Of a stretch of DNA of 64,000 bases, positions 34,723 to 46,079 are shown in pieces. Every line of letters starts with the position of its first letter. The stretch's first letter is position 1. Position numbers and translations under genes: made by a program. The notes under the pieces are model-generated. The model was not told where the DNA came from. It saw only the letters and a list, made by a program, of their open reading frames with translations, and did no database searches. This DNA is from Lasiosphaeria ovina (Eukaryota; Ascomycota; Sordariomycetes; Sordariales; Lasiosphaeriaceae): NCBI GenBank assembly GCA_033439765.1, contig JAULSN010000006.1:992001-1056000 (forward strand). Reading direction: 5' to 3'.

Positions 34723-36929
34723 GCTGAACCCGGCTATTTTACTTTTGGGTTGTTTTTTGAGGCTGGCTAACAATATGCATCAGGTTCTGGCAACGGCAAC
34801 GAGGGGCATCGGAAACCATTCAGATTGGACGGTCGCTGATTTCGGAGCAGGCGACAGCGAACATTACCAAGTCACAAAAGTAAGGCATTCAAGGATTTTC
34901 AGCAAGGGCTGCATCCTACTGCGTAGGTCTAAAGCTTTGGAGAGGCAAAGAGTTGGAAGGATGCGAACACCAATCAGGTTCCAATGGTTTTGCATGATAC
35001 TCACATATCTGGCCCCTTTTCTTATCGTGGATTCGTGGACGGGAACATCGGCGGCAGCGACATGTTGCTAGGGTGGGTTGGCTTGCAGAGCCCAGGCTAT
35101 CGCAGATGACTTGGCAGATCAACGGAGAGCGCCGAATTGTTCTAGAAAAGCACTCACAGTCGCCTCTGCTGCAGCTGATCCTTGTCCCCTCGGTTGTTTG
35201 ATGCCGCTCGAGAACGCCTTGAGGAAGCTAGAGCGAATGGGCTGCCAGCCTGCCTGCTTTTCCTTTTCTATTGCAGGCCCCACGGTCTCCTAATGGATGT
35301 TTGGTTGACTGCGGCCCGCTAACGATGTCGGTACTGTAATGAGACGCTAGGTGGAAGCCTTGTGGCTCTCTTTTTGGCTCACCGACGAAGCCTAGCCTAG
35401 AGTCTGTGGCGTACTGCTTCTTCCTCCCTTTTTTCGGGGCCAACTTTTTTTTAAACGTGTTCATCCTCTTCTGTTCCGAGTCGTCTGATATGTCTCTTTT
35501 GGGGTTCCGAGTTTGGCTTCGAGGTTGTTCAAGGTTGTTCAGGTTGTCGTTGGGTCGGTGGGTTTCACATTGGCCTGTTCAGTCGGGTGCGTGCTTACTC
35601 AGTTGCGTAGGGTTGATACCCAGGACGTTTAGCGCTAGAAATATTCAAGAATACAGTGGGAGCACCCGTCTGTATCTATTCTCTCTGCGAGAGCATCCAA
35701 TCTCTTATCCATCAAAGCCGCGTTTTGCAACATCGGAACATACCCTGTATCACCACAACAGACTATTGGGACATGACACGCATTCACTCAATCTAGACAT
35801 ATTTGACTCCCAATGCAGTCGGGCATGCGAGCGGCGGCTCAGTAGGTACAGTACCTAGCCCTGCTCAGGCTCAGGCTCCCCCACAGCCTCCTTCCCGGCA
35901 AGTTGTCGCTATTGATTGCACTTGCACTTGCACTTGCACAGCCTCATCGTCCATTACTTTACGGAGTAGGTAGTCCCTGTTCCCCGCGTTCCCCTCCCCC
36001 AGCCCAGCCCAGGCTCTCTCGGTGCGAGACCGGCCACCTCTGTTGTCTGCCATTTCACACTTCCACTTCCACTAGTTTACTCAGGGTACCTAGGTATTGG
36101 AAGCTAGGATCGTCCCTTTGATCAATCCGGTCACCGGGAGGGTAGGAGAGAGCGAGGCGTGATTCGAGTTGCCTTGCAAGGCCCAAGTCTAAGCTTCAGC
36201 CTCCTGCAGCGTCCTGGCTTGGTCCCGTCTCTCCCACCCTCGGGAGAGCTGCGGGGAGAGGGGGGCCCCATCCAGCATCAGGATCATTGGTCTGGTCTGC
36301 CACCACCTCATGCTGTCGAGCGCGGTATGGATGGATTCCCTGCACCGAAGAGGAGGAGGGGCTACACTACCCTCGCTTGCAGCTGCATTATTGCCAGGCA
36401 CATCCAACTTGCCAACCTATCTGCGGTATCTATCTACCTTACTCCGTACCTACACCTACCTACCTACCTACCTACCTACCTACCTTACCTTGGGAACCGG
36501 TCTGGTCTGGTCCTCTCTGCAGCCGTGTCGTGTTCTGTGAATTTGCCTCTCTTCTCTCTTCTCTCTTCTCTCCTCTCCTTTTGTCCATCTCGCTGCCTTG
36601 TGCACCATCGCTCTCTGCTCTGCTCTGCTCTGCGCCGGCACTGTGTTCTCGCTGTCGACGACCGATCGAAGGATCGCGGATTCGTGCTCCTTCGGAATAC
36701 TGGACGTGCATACGGATACATCACGCCTCGGCCTCTCCGGTGTATGACGAAATTACCTTGCCTACCCTCGGACGTTCCCCACGACTGCGTACCTGTTGCA
36801 GGCCCCGACTTACTGAGAGCAAGACGGGCGAGGCTTCCGCGGCGTGTGTGCAAAGGGCAGGCAACATAAACAATCGAGCAAACGCAGGCTGAATTGGCCC
36901 AGACAGTCGGCATCCATCTGGCCGCCGGC
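34723..36929. other. long intergenic region and leader of the SH3-like gene
   Basis: The left part is the IST2 3' region. A TACCTAGGTA palindrome lies at 36087-36096 and a CCTA repeat at about 36455-36486. From about 36400 the strand is C/T-rich (ctcttctctcttctctcttctc), as in a promoter or 5' leader. Open frames here (such as 36159-36869) look like chance. A 5' exon of the next gene may lie in 36740-36883, since gcaaacgcag at 36879-36887 looks like a 3' splice site. Confidence 0.5.
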
Positions 36930-39900
36930 ATGGACGAGGAGGTACAAGATCTCGTCCTCGGCCCGTTCCGCGATGTCGTCGACAAGGCCAAGACGGCCCT
37001 GGAAATCGCAAAGGAGTCCGACGACCTGCCCATGCAGAAGGCTGCCCAGACCCTCGTCAACAATGGCGAGCGCGCCCTCAAAAAGATCGAACCCGTGTGC
37101 AAGAGGCAGCTGGACGAGTACAGCTCAAACTTTGTCGACGCCCTCAAGGAGAACGGTGAGTTGGTCGTCCCCCCCCCCCCCGGTCTGTCGCCCGTCAGCG
37201 CCAGCGCCAGCGCCGAGTCTAATCGATTATGATGTAGACGAGATCTCGGGCGTCAGGAAGCAGCTGCACAATCTGGAATGTGACCTTGACGACTCCATCG
37301 ACGCCGGTAGCTTCGAGCCCGATTTCTTTTCCAAAGTCCAGGCTGTGTTGCGGACCGTGGCTTTCAAGACAGCCGAGGTCGTAGTGCGCATGAAGCTCGA
37401 GCACCCCCATGTGGAGCCCGAGCTGTCGGTTGTGTCTGGCATGTCAAGAGCTCCGTCGGCATCCGACACTCAGCAGCTTGCCGAGCAAGAGGCCCTCGGG
37501 CAGCCCGACGCACCACCGCCCGACGAGTCGGCCCAGCTGCGCAGCGTGATGCAGTCGAGAGCCGGGCCCATCCAGCCCTGGGAAGACGACCGGGCAACGA
37601 CAACGACGGCGACAACAGTAACGCCAGCGGCAGAAGTCCAACGCTCGGCCGAATCTGTTAGTCCTGAAGAGATACCACCAGAACCCCCCGTTAACCCTTG
37701 GCAGCCCACTGAGCCGCTGCCGCTAAGACTTCCCGAAGTCAAGCCCGAGGTCGTGCCGGAGCGCCGACCACGGCTGGAAGGCGACTCGGACGTCGTGTCA
37801 CCCATGACGCCAAGCAGCGACGTTGTCAGCGGGCTGGCCACCCGCCATCGCCGACTCGACCAGGGAGTCGAACAGATGATCCGCGAGGAGGCGGAGCGAT
37901 GGAAGCAGGGCGCATCTACTCGCGACCTCGCAAATCCATGGGCGGGCGACACAGTGTCTCCAATCAGCTCTGACCTGCCGTCGGTTGGGTCGGGGAGGGC
38001 ACCTCAGGTCGTGACGGAGTATCAGCGGCTATTGTCATCGCAAGCAAACGCTACTAAATTTACTCTCCCCTCCCAGAGAGACTCTCGCGCCAGCTCCCTG
38101 CAAGACTCGATCCATCCCCCTTCGATATTTGACAACCGCGGCGGCACCAGGGACAGCTTAATGACGACTAGCAGTCCCGTGTCGGACCCCAGGAACTCGT
38201 ACCCGCCCAACCCGGACCAGAGCACCGCACCCTCGGTCAGTAGCCGGGACTCGTTCCACTCCCTTGGGGAACCGAGCCCTAACCCTCACGCACAGCCTTC
38301 TCCTACGGGGGCCTCGTGGTCGAGCCTAATGACACAGCCAGCGCCGCCTTACCAGCCTAGGTTACCCCCCGTCCCGCAAGAAAGCTCGATAGCGGCCGAG
38401 CAGCCGGGCCTCATCCCGGTCATCAGCGAGGAGGAGGTAGCGAGCCCGACCCGCCCCAGAGAGGCGGACTGCACGATCGGCCTCGACAGCTCGTTTTATC
38501 AGCTCAAGGGCTTCTGCGAGGGCGCCAAGGATGTGCTTCGGGGGAATCCGGGGGTCAGGAAGATCAAGCGGCCGGTATGTCTTCCTCGTCATGCCCATTG
38601 GTGTACGGCGTACGTACGCTTCAGAGGACAAAGGCTGACTTTTTGTGTGCTAGAGCGGGATCCACGGCACCGTAATCGTGGCTAAGTGCGACAGCTGCAT
38701 GTTTGAGCAGGACTGGAATTCCGTGGACAGGGACCGGACTCGGAAAGGTGAGTGGTGGCCTTCGCGAGCTGTACGGAGTATCGAATTTTTCAAGGCTGAC
38801 CCTCTTTCTATTTGGCTTGGACAGAGGAGGCATTCCACACCCTTGGGGGCGTCTCGTTCCGCCTGCGCTTCCTCTCCAAGAGCCACCTTCCGGTGCGGCG
38901 GGTCGACGAGCAACTGTACGGGTGCCTGTTCTGCGTGCACGCCGGGAGGACGATGGAGGAGAGCGATGCGACCGTGTTCCTCTCGCAGAAGCAGCTGTTT
39001 GATCACCTGGCACGGCACCCGCGGCCGCTGCCGGTGATACCGGGGCTCGTGGTCATCGGCGGCGCGTCCGAAGAGGTGGTCCAGGCCGTCCCCCTCGAGC
39101 ACCGTGGCAACAACGACCTCCACTTTACGGCGCCGCCCGTGCGCTCCGTCATGACGGGCATCGCGCAGGAGGTCGGCATGCTGCCCGCCGCCATCGCCAC
39201 GGCCGAGGTCCGCCCCATGCACGGCTCGATGCGGTCCGCTCCCGACCGCCAGCCCGTCCACCGCTTCATGCCGGGCGCGCGCATCGTCGGCATCGAGTTC
39301 CCTACCCGCTACAAGGGCGAGTGGGGCGTCGGGTGGGCCGACAACATCCGGGCGGCCTTGCCCATGGATTCGGTGCGCCTGCTGCGGCCCCCTGACCGCG
39401 CCGAGGTCCGCGTCCAGTCGACCAGCAACTTCACGGCCGTCGCCCGGTGGAAGCGGGCGCCCAAGGACAAGGACGGCGGCGCGGCTTCTGCTCGGGAGGG
39501 GACCGTGAGGGAGTGGCTCAAGTTCGACAAGGGCGAGACCATCACCAGCATCGCCTGTGAGTTTCCCTGTTTCTTTGTCCGCGTCTCTTTTTTGGGTGAG
39601 CCTAAGTTGCTGACAACTGTCTGCATCCGTCTAGTCCCGAGCAAAGACCACTGGTGCTGGTCCGGCTGCAACTCCAAGGGCAAGTGGGGGATCTTCCCCA
39701 AGGAGTTCATGGACCCGGACTCGCTGAGGGAGACGCCGGCCGCCGGCGACGACAGGGCCAGCAACTGGAGCCACGAGGAGAGGCGCGGCAACGTCTTCTC
39801 GCGCATCACCACGTCGCGCCGCAAGATGGCGGCCGCCGTCATGGGCGGGGGCGGCGGCGGCGGAGGAAGCAGCGTCGTGGGAGGCAGCGTCGTGGGAGAC

Positions 39901-39978
39901 CGGCCCACCAGCTCCGCCGAGTCGTACAGCAGCGGCGATACGGCCAAACAGCGCTCGCCAAGGCCGTCGTTTTACTGA
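36930..39978 (+). CDS. large fungal protein: N-terminal helical domain, disordered middle, Cys/His module, SH3-like C-terminus
   Basis: Exons 36930-37155, 37238-38574, 38654-38747, 38825-39556 and 39635-39978 join in frame (910 aa from the ATG at 36930). The frame stays open to a gcag acceptor at 36887, so an upstream start exon is likely. The N-terminus is helical (DEEVQDLVLGPFRDVVDKAK). A long Ser/Pro-rich middle follows (PPEPPVNPWQPTEPLPLRLP). Next comes a folded region with two CxxC pairs (AKCDSCMFEQDW; YGCLFCVHAG) and a later FDHLARHPRPLP, a possible zinc module. The end (DHWCWSGCNSKGKWGIFPKEF), split by the last intron, reads like the second half of an SH3 domain, so a binding or scaffold role is plausible. 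I do not recognise a named orthologue. The first intron contains 13 C. Confidence 0.8.
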
Positions 39979-40538
39979 GTGCTCGCTCAGAAGAGACAGG
40001 GACAGGACTGGGGCAGGGACAGGACAGGGGCAGGGACGGGAGATGTTTGTATGTATGTGTGACGATTGGAGCCCTCTTCTTTTGGATTTATGATACATTT
40101 TCGGTACATAGTCGTTCTATACCCCCTATTTCAGTTACAAGGTTGATACAGGCAGATAATTGAACGAGCTGTAGACTTGGGTTGGTAGTTCCCGCTAACT
40201 GACTGGCCAATACGTACAAACAAGTAGATCTAATGTCTTCAAGTGTCTTTAAATAAACCCTAGCCCTTACCCTAACCCTTGTAACTGTTTGAAATGACGT
40301 TGGCCCATCTTTGCGGGGAACTCCCGTCGTCCATCTCCACCCACCACGCAGCACGCCTCCACAATCCCCGCACAAGCTCGGCCGATGGATGACCCCACAT
40401 GGGAGGAGCATGGGATGATGGGGAACGTCCATGCAGCCCGCATGTCATCCCTCTTGTCGTGTCGGCGCAAAGGAGAAACGGTCATTTGGAGGCGCGTCGT
40501 CAGAATACTAAACCCTCGCATCTTTTTTTTGTCTCTTT

Positions 40539-40570
<32 letters not shown>

Positions 40571-40743
40571 TTTAGGACTAAGCTAAAGCTAAAACTAAGG
40601 TAATTGGTTATATTCTAGCCTTGAACTTCTTTCTTCTCCCCCGGACAAACTCGTCCACTCAACTCGACTCGACTCAAAGCTACCGACCTCATTGGCCTGA
40701 CTAGCACCGTGTGCATACACATCACACCAGACTCGCCGCCAAA
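39979..40743. other. intergenic region with telomere-like motif and ATT repeat
   Basis: 3' region of the SH3-like gene (AATAAA at 40252-40257) and promoter of the b2-type dehydrogenase. It includes a degenerate CCCTAA run (aaccctagcccttaccctaa, about 40255-40275) and an ATT trinucleotide repeat at about 40545-40570. No gene is supported. Confidence 0.5.
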
Positions 40744-42572
40744 ATGGCCTTGACGGGCGTCGAGGTTGCCAAACACAGCAGTGCCAAGGACTGCTGGGTC
40801 ATTGTCCACGTATGTGCGCTCTTCTCTCTTCTAGGCCAGACCAAAGAAACGAAGCTCAGATGTCTGACATGGCTGTGAATATGAATGTCTCCGGATTTAT
40901 AGGGGCGAGCCTACGATGTCACGGAATTTCTTCCCGGTTCGTCGACGGCCTTGCCTCAACCCCCCCCCCCCCCCCCCCTCCCCCCGAGATGTGTTATACT
41001 GACTCTTGTGGCCCCGCGCAGAACACCCCGGAGGGCAAAAGGTTATCCTCAAATATGCAGTTCGTCTGCCCCCTCTCGTGTGAAGCCATCAGGGGCCGGC
41101 TGACATGTCCACCAAAGGGCGGAGACGCAACCGAAGAGTTCGAGCCCATCCACCCGCCCGACACGCTCGACAAGTACCTCGACAGGTCCAAGCACATGGG
41201 CGCCGTCGACATGGCCACGGTCGCGCGCGCCAAGGAGACCCAGGCGTCGCCCGACGAGCAAGATCGTCAGCGCCGCATCGCCGAGATGCCCCTCCTCGAG
41301 CAGTGCTACAACCTGCTCGACTTTGAGGCCGTCGCCCGCCGCGTCATGAAGAAGACGGCCTGGGCGTATTACTCGAGCGCCGCCGACGACGAGATTGTAA
41401 GTCTCCCCCCTCCCTTCCCCCTTAGGTTGGCAGCGTGTGTTGCTTGCTCACGCAGACGACGACGACGACGACAGACAATGCGCGAGAACCACGCCGCCTT
41501 CCACCGCATCTGGTTCCGCCCGCGCATCCTCGTCGACGTGTCAACCGTCGACTTCAGCACCACCATGCTGGGCACCAAGGTCGCCATGCCCTTCTACGTG
41601 ACGGCCACGGCGCTGGGCAAGCTGGGACACCCCGAGGGCGAGGTAGTACTAACGCGCGCGGCCGCCAAGCACAACGTGATCCAGATGATCCCGACGCTGG
41701 CGTCGTGCGCGTTCGACGAGATCGTCGACGCCGCCGCCGACCACCAGGTCCAGTGGCTGCAGCTGTACGTCAACAAGGACCGGGCCATCACGGAGCGCAT
41801 CGTGCGGCACGCGGAGCGCCGCGGCTGCAAGGGGCTCTTCATCACCGTCGACGCGCCGCAGCTCGGCCGCCGCGAGAAGGACATGCGGTCCAAGTTCACC
41901 GACCCCGGCAGCAGCGTGCAGGCCGCAGCCGGCCACGCCACCGACGGCAGCCAGGGCGCCGCGCGCGCCATCAGCTCCTTCATCGCCCCCGGGCTGAGCT
42001 GGGCCGACATCCCGTGGTTCCGCGGCATCACCGCCATGCCCATCGTGCTCAAGGGCGTGCAGCGCGTCGAGGACGTGCTGAGGGCCGTCGACGCCGGCGT
42101 CCAGGGCGTCGTGCTGTCCAACCACGGCGGCCGCCAGCTCGACTTCGCGCGCTCCGCCGTCGAGGTCCTCGCCGAGACCATGCCGGTGCTGCGCGCGCGC
42201 GGGCTGCAGGACAAGATCGAGGTGTACGTCGACGGCGGCGTGCGCCGCGCCACCGACATCCTCAAGGCGCTGTGCCTCGGCGCCCGCGGCGTCGGCATCG
42301 GCCGCCCGTTCCTGTACGCCATGTCGGCCTACGGCTTTGGGGGCGTCGACCGCGCCATGCAGCTGCTGCGCGACGAGATGGAGATGAACATGCGCCTCAT
42401 CGGCGCCACCTCGGTCGCCGACCTCGGCGCTGACTTGCTCGATGTCAGGAGTCTCAGCTCGCATGCCACCACCCCGGCGGACGCACTTGCTCGTGCGGTC
42501 TATGATCCGCTGGTGAACCCGCCCCAGCGCCCGGCCGAGGCTGTGCTGCCAAGCGCAAAGGCGAAGCTGTAG
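40744..42572 (+). CDS. CYB2: flavocytochrome b2-type L-2-hydroxyacid (lactate) dehydrogenase with C-terminal AKL
   Basis: The family oxidises L-lactate or related 2-hydroxyacids with FMN and a fused cytochrome b5 domain. Five exons are predicted: 40744-40809, 40903-40936, 41022-41059, 41118-41396 and 41475-42572 (504 aa). The cytochrome b5 domain is cut by three introns ([23 protein letters not shown] is split; the haem His is in EHPGG). The FMN domain has MPFYVTATALGKLGHPEGE, FITVDAPQLGRREKDMRSKF, the catalytic His in LSNHGGRQLDF and YVDGGVRRATDILKAL. Translation starts at the b5 domain with no visible mitochondrial presequence, and the protein ends AKL, a PTS1 peroxisomal signal, so it may be peroxisomal. 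The substrate is undetermined. Intron 2 contains 19 C, and intron 4 ends in a GAC repeat. Confidence 0.9.
40960..40985. repeat. poly-C tract (C19-T-C6) in intron 2 of the b2-type gene
   Basis: A run of 19 C, a T and six C lies in the 85-nt intron at 40937-41021, before the gccccgcgcag acceptor. Confidence 0.92.
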
Positions 42573-44146
42573 TGTAGTGTGTTGTTGTTGGGGAGGAGGA
42601 GGTTGCGGAGGGAAATGGTAACGAAAAGAAAGAGTGGAAAAGGGGGATATAGTAGGGGGATATAGTACAGAGATAGCCTGATGGAGCGCCCATAGCTGAG
42701 TATAATTTAGGGTTGGGGTGTGGATTCGTTCATCTAGATAGGTACGTACTTGCATTGCGTGGGTGGGGTTGACGGTTTGGTGAGAATTCATGTCTGCCTA
42801 CCTTGGGCATATGTTTCGTTTTCTGTCTGTCTCTGCGTGCATGGGCATTGCCTGTGATGTTTCCGCGGGCGTTGATTGATTCTGCCTGGTGCCTCTTGTG
42901 TTGTTGATGTCGCTGGTTTCTTTTTCTCGGGGTTTTCTTTCTCTCTTTTCTTTCTTAAGAGATTGAATAAGAGGTGCTATCCGCTCAACATTGAATAGCC
43001 GAAGCAGCAGGCTGCTGTTCACTTTGGAATGTACTTGAATTTAAGTTTGTGGAATTAGACGATTCGACTTGTTTGGTTCGGGGGTTTTCACGTTACCCGA
43101 AAGCCTATGAATGTATGGGATAGGGACCAGTTTCGGATTTGAGAAAAGGGGGTGCCTCATACCAAGTCTTGGCAAGAGAATATGCCTTGGGATAGGTAGC
43201 TCTTCCAACGCTTCTTGTCTCGGTGCCATGTCAGATGCGGTTATAGAGATGAAGGCAAATAGCCCCCTTGAATTCGTAAGTATGGCCCTCTCTACAGCTC
43301 CTGGGGCCGATAATATGGCTCGCTGGCAGGACTAAGCCTGGGGCCTCGATTGGTGACAGGTTGAGAGCAAGAAAGCGGGAACATATCCTGTAATATAGTT
43401 TCCTGTCAGCAGTGCGTGATTTTGCCTCCTACGACGGGCCGTGCTTTCCTACATCTGATGACTTGTAAACTGCTAGACATCGCACATCGTAGACTTAAGG
43501 TGGCAGCTGGGCTGGTTCATAGCTGCCGTCGTGGAGTTGAGGATTAAACAGCCACACGGCCCGGTCATTTGCCCCCTCTCGTTTGTTTTTCTTGTGTCTT
43601 ATGCAGGGATTCCCTTCCGTCTATAGCTTGTTTTCGTCCATGAACCTGTTCCAATGGTGAGCCGGAACCGCTCACTTCACGCTCACATTATAGTTACAGT
43701 TGCTTAACTCCTTCAAGCTGGTATATCAACAGACTGATGAACTTGAGAGCAGAGCGACACTGGTGAGGAGATAGTCACTCGCTCTCCAGTTTGGATACCA
43801 AGGGGTCGACTCGAGCAGTTTCCCCCGCGGCCTGCTTTCCCCTCTTCCTCTTCTCTCTCGAAATACCGGCCCGACTTTACAGCGGTATCATCACACGACA
43901 AGAGGATTCTGCTCCGTCTCTTCGCAGACTGCCCGATACATTTTTTTCTCTCTGCTCCCGACACCGAACAACTTCAACGAAAGCCAAGTTACCAACCCTC
44001 GCGACCGCACAACTAAACATAACAGAAGCATCTCTGCCTCCGAGCCCAGGCGTGACCAGCGTACCTCTCTCACGAGCGCGGGGTTTTCTTCTGCTGCTCG
44101 ACTTGAGACAAAGCCGACGCTAACAACCTGGCAGAGAAGCGCAGAC
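42573..44146. other. intergenic region between b2-type and Pro/His-rich genes
   Basis: The first 300 bases are the 3' region of the b2-type gene. Near 43790-44140 the sequence becomes C/T-rich, as in a promoter and leader of the next gene. Short open frames here have no recognisable features. Confidence 0.5.
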
Positions 44147-45601
44147 ATGGCCGGCCCGCCAACACCACCACCATCGCACGCATACTGTAGGCCGTTCGCG
44201 CCGCCGCCAGAGTGGTTCAATCCGGTTCTCGCGCACTCGGCGGCCTGGTACCCTTCCCTCCCCTATCCTCCTCCTCCTTTCTGGCCCCATTTGCCACCGC
44301 ACGCGCATCTGCACCTAGGAAATCTCATCGAGCAGCCAGTCTACCAGGCGCCGCCCCAAACCGCGCACCACCACCACCTCGACCACCTCGACCATCACCA
44401 CCTCGACCACCATCGCCCCGACCCAAATCCGGCGCGCAATCCCGCCGCCCACCCGAGCGCTCTGCCCACCTGCGAGGAAGAAGAAGACTTTGCGACGACG
44501 CGCAAAATGGCCGAGTCTGAGCTCTCGCCGCTGCGCCGGCGCGCCATCCTGGGTCTCGGAAAGCTCGAGCCCCCATTTTCGGAGGATGCCGCCGCCGTCC
44601 AACCGCTGCGTGTTCCGTCGACTGGCGCAGCCGCGGGCAGCAGAGAGATGGCGATGGCGCCGCCGCCGCTGATGCCGCCGCCGGGCCTGCCATTCCCAAC
44701 GCTGTCAATGCACATGCGAATGCCACTGCCACTGCCAATGCCATTCGGCGCGCCGTTCCCGCCTCCGCTCCAGCTCCCCATGCCGCCGTATCCGCCCATG
44801 CCCCTGCCGACTTTGCACCAGGCACACACACCACATGGCCCGCCGCGAGCACCGCAGCGCGCAACACACTCTGCTCCTTCTTCCTACGAGAAAGGCACCT
44901 TCATTGCGGCCGAGACCGCTACCACGGCAACTACCCAGACTACTACCATCGCTCATAACCACAAGCGCAGCACAAGCAGCTCGCAGTCGACGGCGGCCAT
45001 GGTCGACCTGCGCAACGTCATCGAGGCGGCGATCCGGGAGTGGGACGCCTCTGCTTCGACGGCCGACGCGCTGGTCGAGCGGATCATGGAGGAGATCCAG
45101 ACGATGATGATAGGTTTGCCGGCGGGCGACCAAGAGCAACAGCACGCGAACGCGAACGCGAACGCGAAGCCACAGCTGGATGAGAACAAGGAGAAAGACG
45201 AGCGCGGCGCAGTTTCGCTGCCCAACGGGGTGGCTGCTCACGCACATGACGGCGCGGGCAAGACTAAGAAGTGGCACCAAGACCAGGATCGCAACCGCTG
45301 TGGTTATGATGACGGCATCGACAAGGGCACTCCTCACAACAACCACGGCCATGAGGGTAAAGACAGATATCGCGGGCGCAACAACGATTTTGGAGGACGA
45401 CATGCTGCTATTGCTACCACTACTACCGACGACGGCGGGGAGGCTGGCTCGCGGCTGGCGCGCGACAAGGAGCGGCCCGACAGCCTGGGGCGCAAGATGG
45501 CGGCCGTGGGCGAGTGGGTGCGTGGCGCGCTCGAGTCGCTCGACGAAGAGGTGCGGGCGAGACTGGGCGGCGACGTGTCAGACAAGCAGGGTTCCCAGTA
45601 G
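44147..45601 (+). CDS. Pro/His/Met-rich low-complexity protein of unknown function
   Basis: An intronless frame of 484 codons starts at the ATG at 44147. It opens with a Pro-rich region (PPTPPPSHAYCRPFAPPP; YPSLPYPPPPFWPHLPPHAH), then a His/Asp/Leu repeat (HHHHLDHLDHHHLDHH), a Met/Pro-rich stretch (MRMPLPLPMPFGAPFPPPLQ) and a charged C-terminal half with one ordered-looking helix (DLRNVIEAAIREWDASASTADALVERIMEEIQ). A second helical segment (GRKMAAVGEWVRGALESLDEEVRARLG) ends the protein. The two helices may be the conserved part. The His-rich block could bind metal, but that is a guess. The long open frame and the pyrimidine-rich leader support a real gene. Confidence 0.65.
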   Translation: MAGPPTPPPSHAYCRPFAPPPEWFNPVLAHSAAWYPSLPYPPPPFWPHLPPHAHLHLGNLIEQPVYQAPPQTAHHHHLDHLDHHHLDHHRPDPNPARNPAAHPSALPTCEEEEDFATTRKMAESELSPLRRRAILGLGKLEPPFSEDAAAVQPLRVPSTGAAAGSREMAMAPPPLMPPPGLPFPTLSMHMRMPLPLPMPFGAPFPPPLQLPMPPYPPMPLPTLHQAHTPHGPPRAPQRATHSAPSSYEKGTFIAAETATTATTQTTTIAHNHKRSTSSSQSTAAMVDLRNVIEAAIREWDASASTADALVERIMEEIQTMMIGLPAGDQEQQHANANANAKPQLDENKEKDERGAVSLPNGVAAHAHDGAGKTKKWHQDQDRNRCGYDDGIDKGTPHNNHGHEGKDRYRGRNNDFGGRHAAIATTTTDDGGEAGSRLARDKERPDSLGRKMAAVGEWVRGALESLDEEVRARLGGDVSDKQGSQ

Positions 45602-46079
45602 TAGCTGGTCATTTTTCTATATGGAATGGATGCATGGATGGATGCAAGGATGCGTGGAGGGATGCGTGGATAGAGCTACCTATATACTCGTTGTCTATGG
45701 TGGCTGGAAGTGGTTTCGTCTGCTTTTCCTTCTTTCCTCTTTTCTTTTTTCCTGGGTCAGCGCTGGCTCTTTATAGTCAGTGGGCGGGAGGAAAGGAGTT
45801 GGTGGTGTTGGGGCGTTCGATAATACCATACCATTTCCATTTCCATGCCATAACTACCACACCATGCTATGCCACGAACCCTCCTGACATTATGCGCCAG
45901 CCAGACGCGCAGATGAAAAGCAAAACAAGAGACTATTCCAACAATCTAATGGTTAACCAACCCTGCAATACTCGCTCGCTCTTTGAAGACGTGTTTCAAA
46001 CTGTAGTTACCGATATCCCTGGATAGACCAGATAGTTTTGTGTACGCGTAATCCGACAGACAGATGACTGCGTCGCCCT
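45602..46079. other. convergent 3' region with ATGGATG-like repeats
   Basis: Short gap between converging genes. It contains imperfect GGATG repeats (atggatgcatggatggatgcaaggatgcgtgg, about 45624-45672). No gene. Confidence 0.6.

Noticed and set aside
36159..36892. 236- and 201-codon frames upstream of the SH3-like gene
   Set aside because: They read across CCTA and CT repeats of a probable leader and have chance-like composition. A small true 5' exon could still lie at their end.
41435..42791. Frames of 332 (plus) and 380 (minus) codons over the b2-type dehydrogenase
   Set aside because: Out-of-frame shadows; the real frame carries all FMN-domain motifs.
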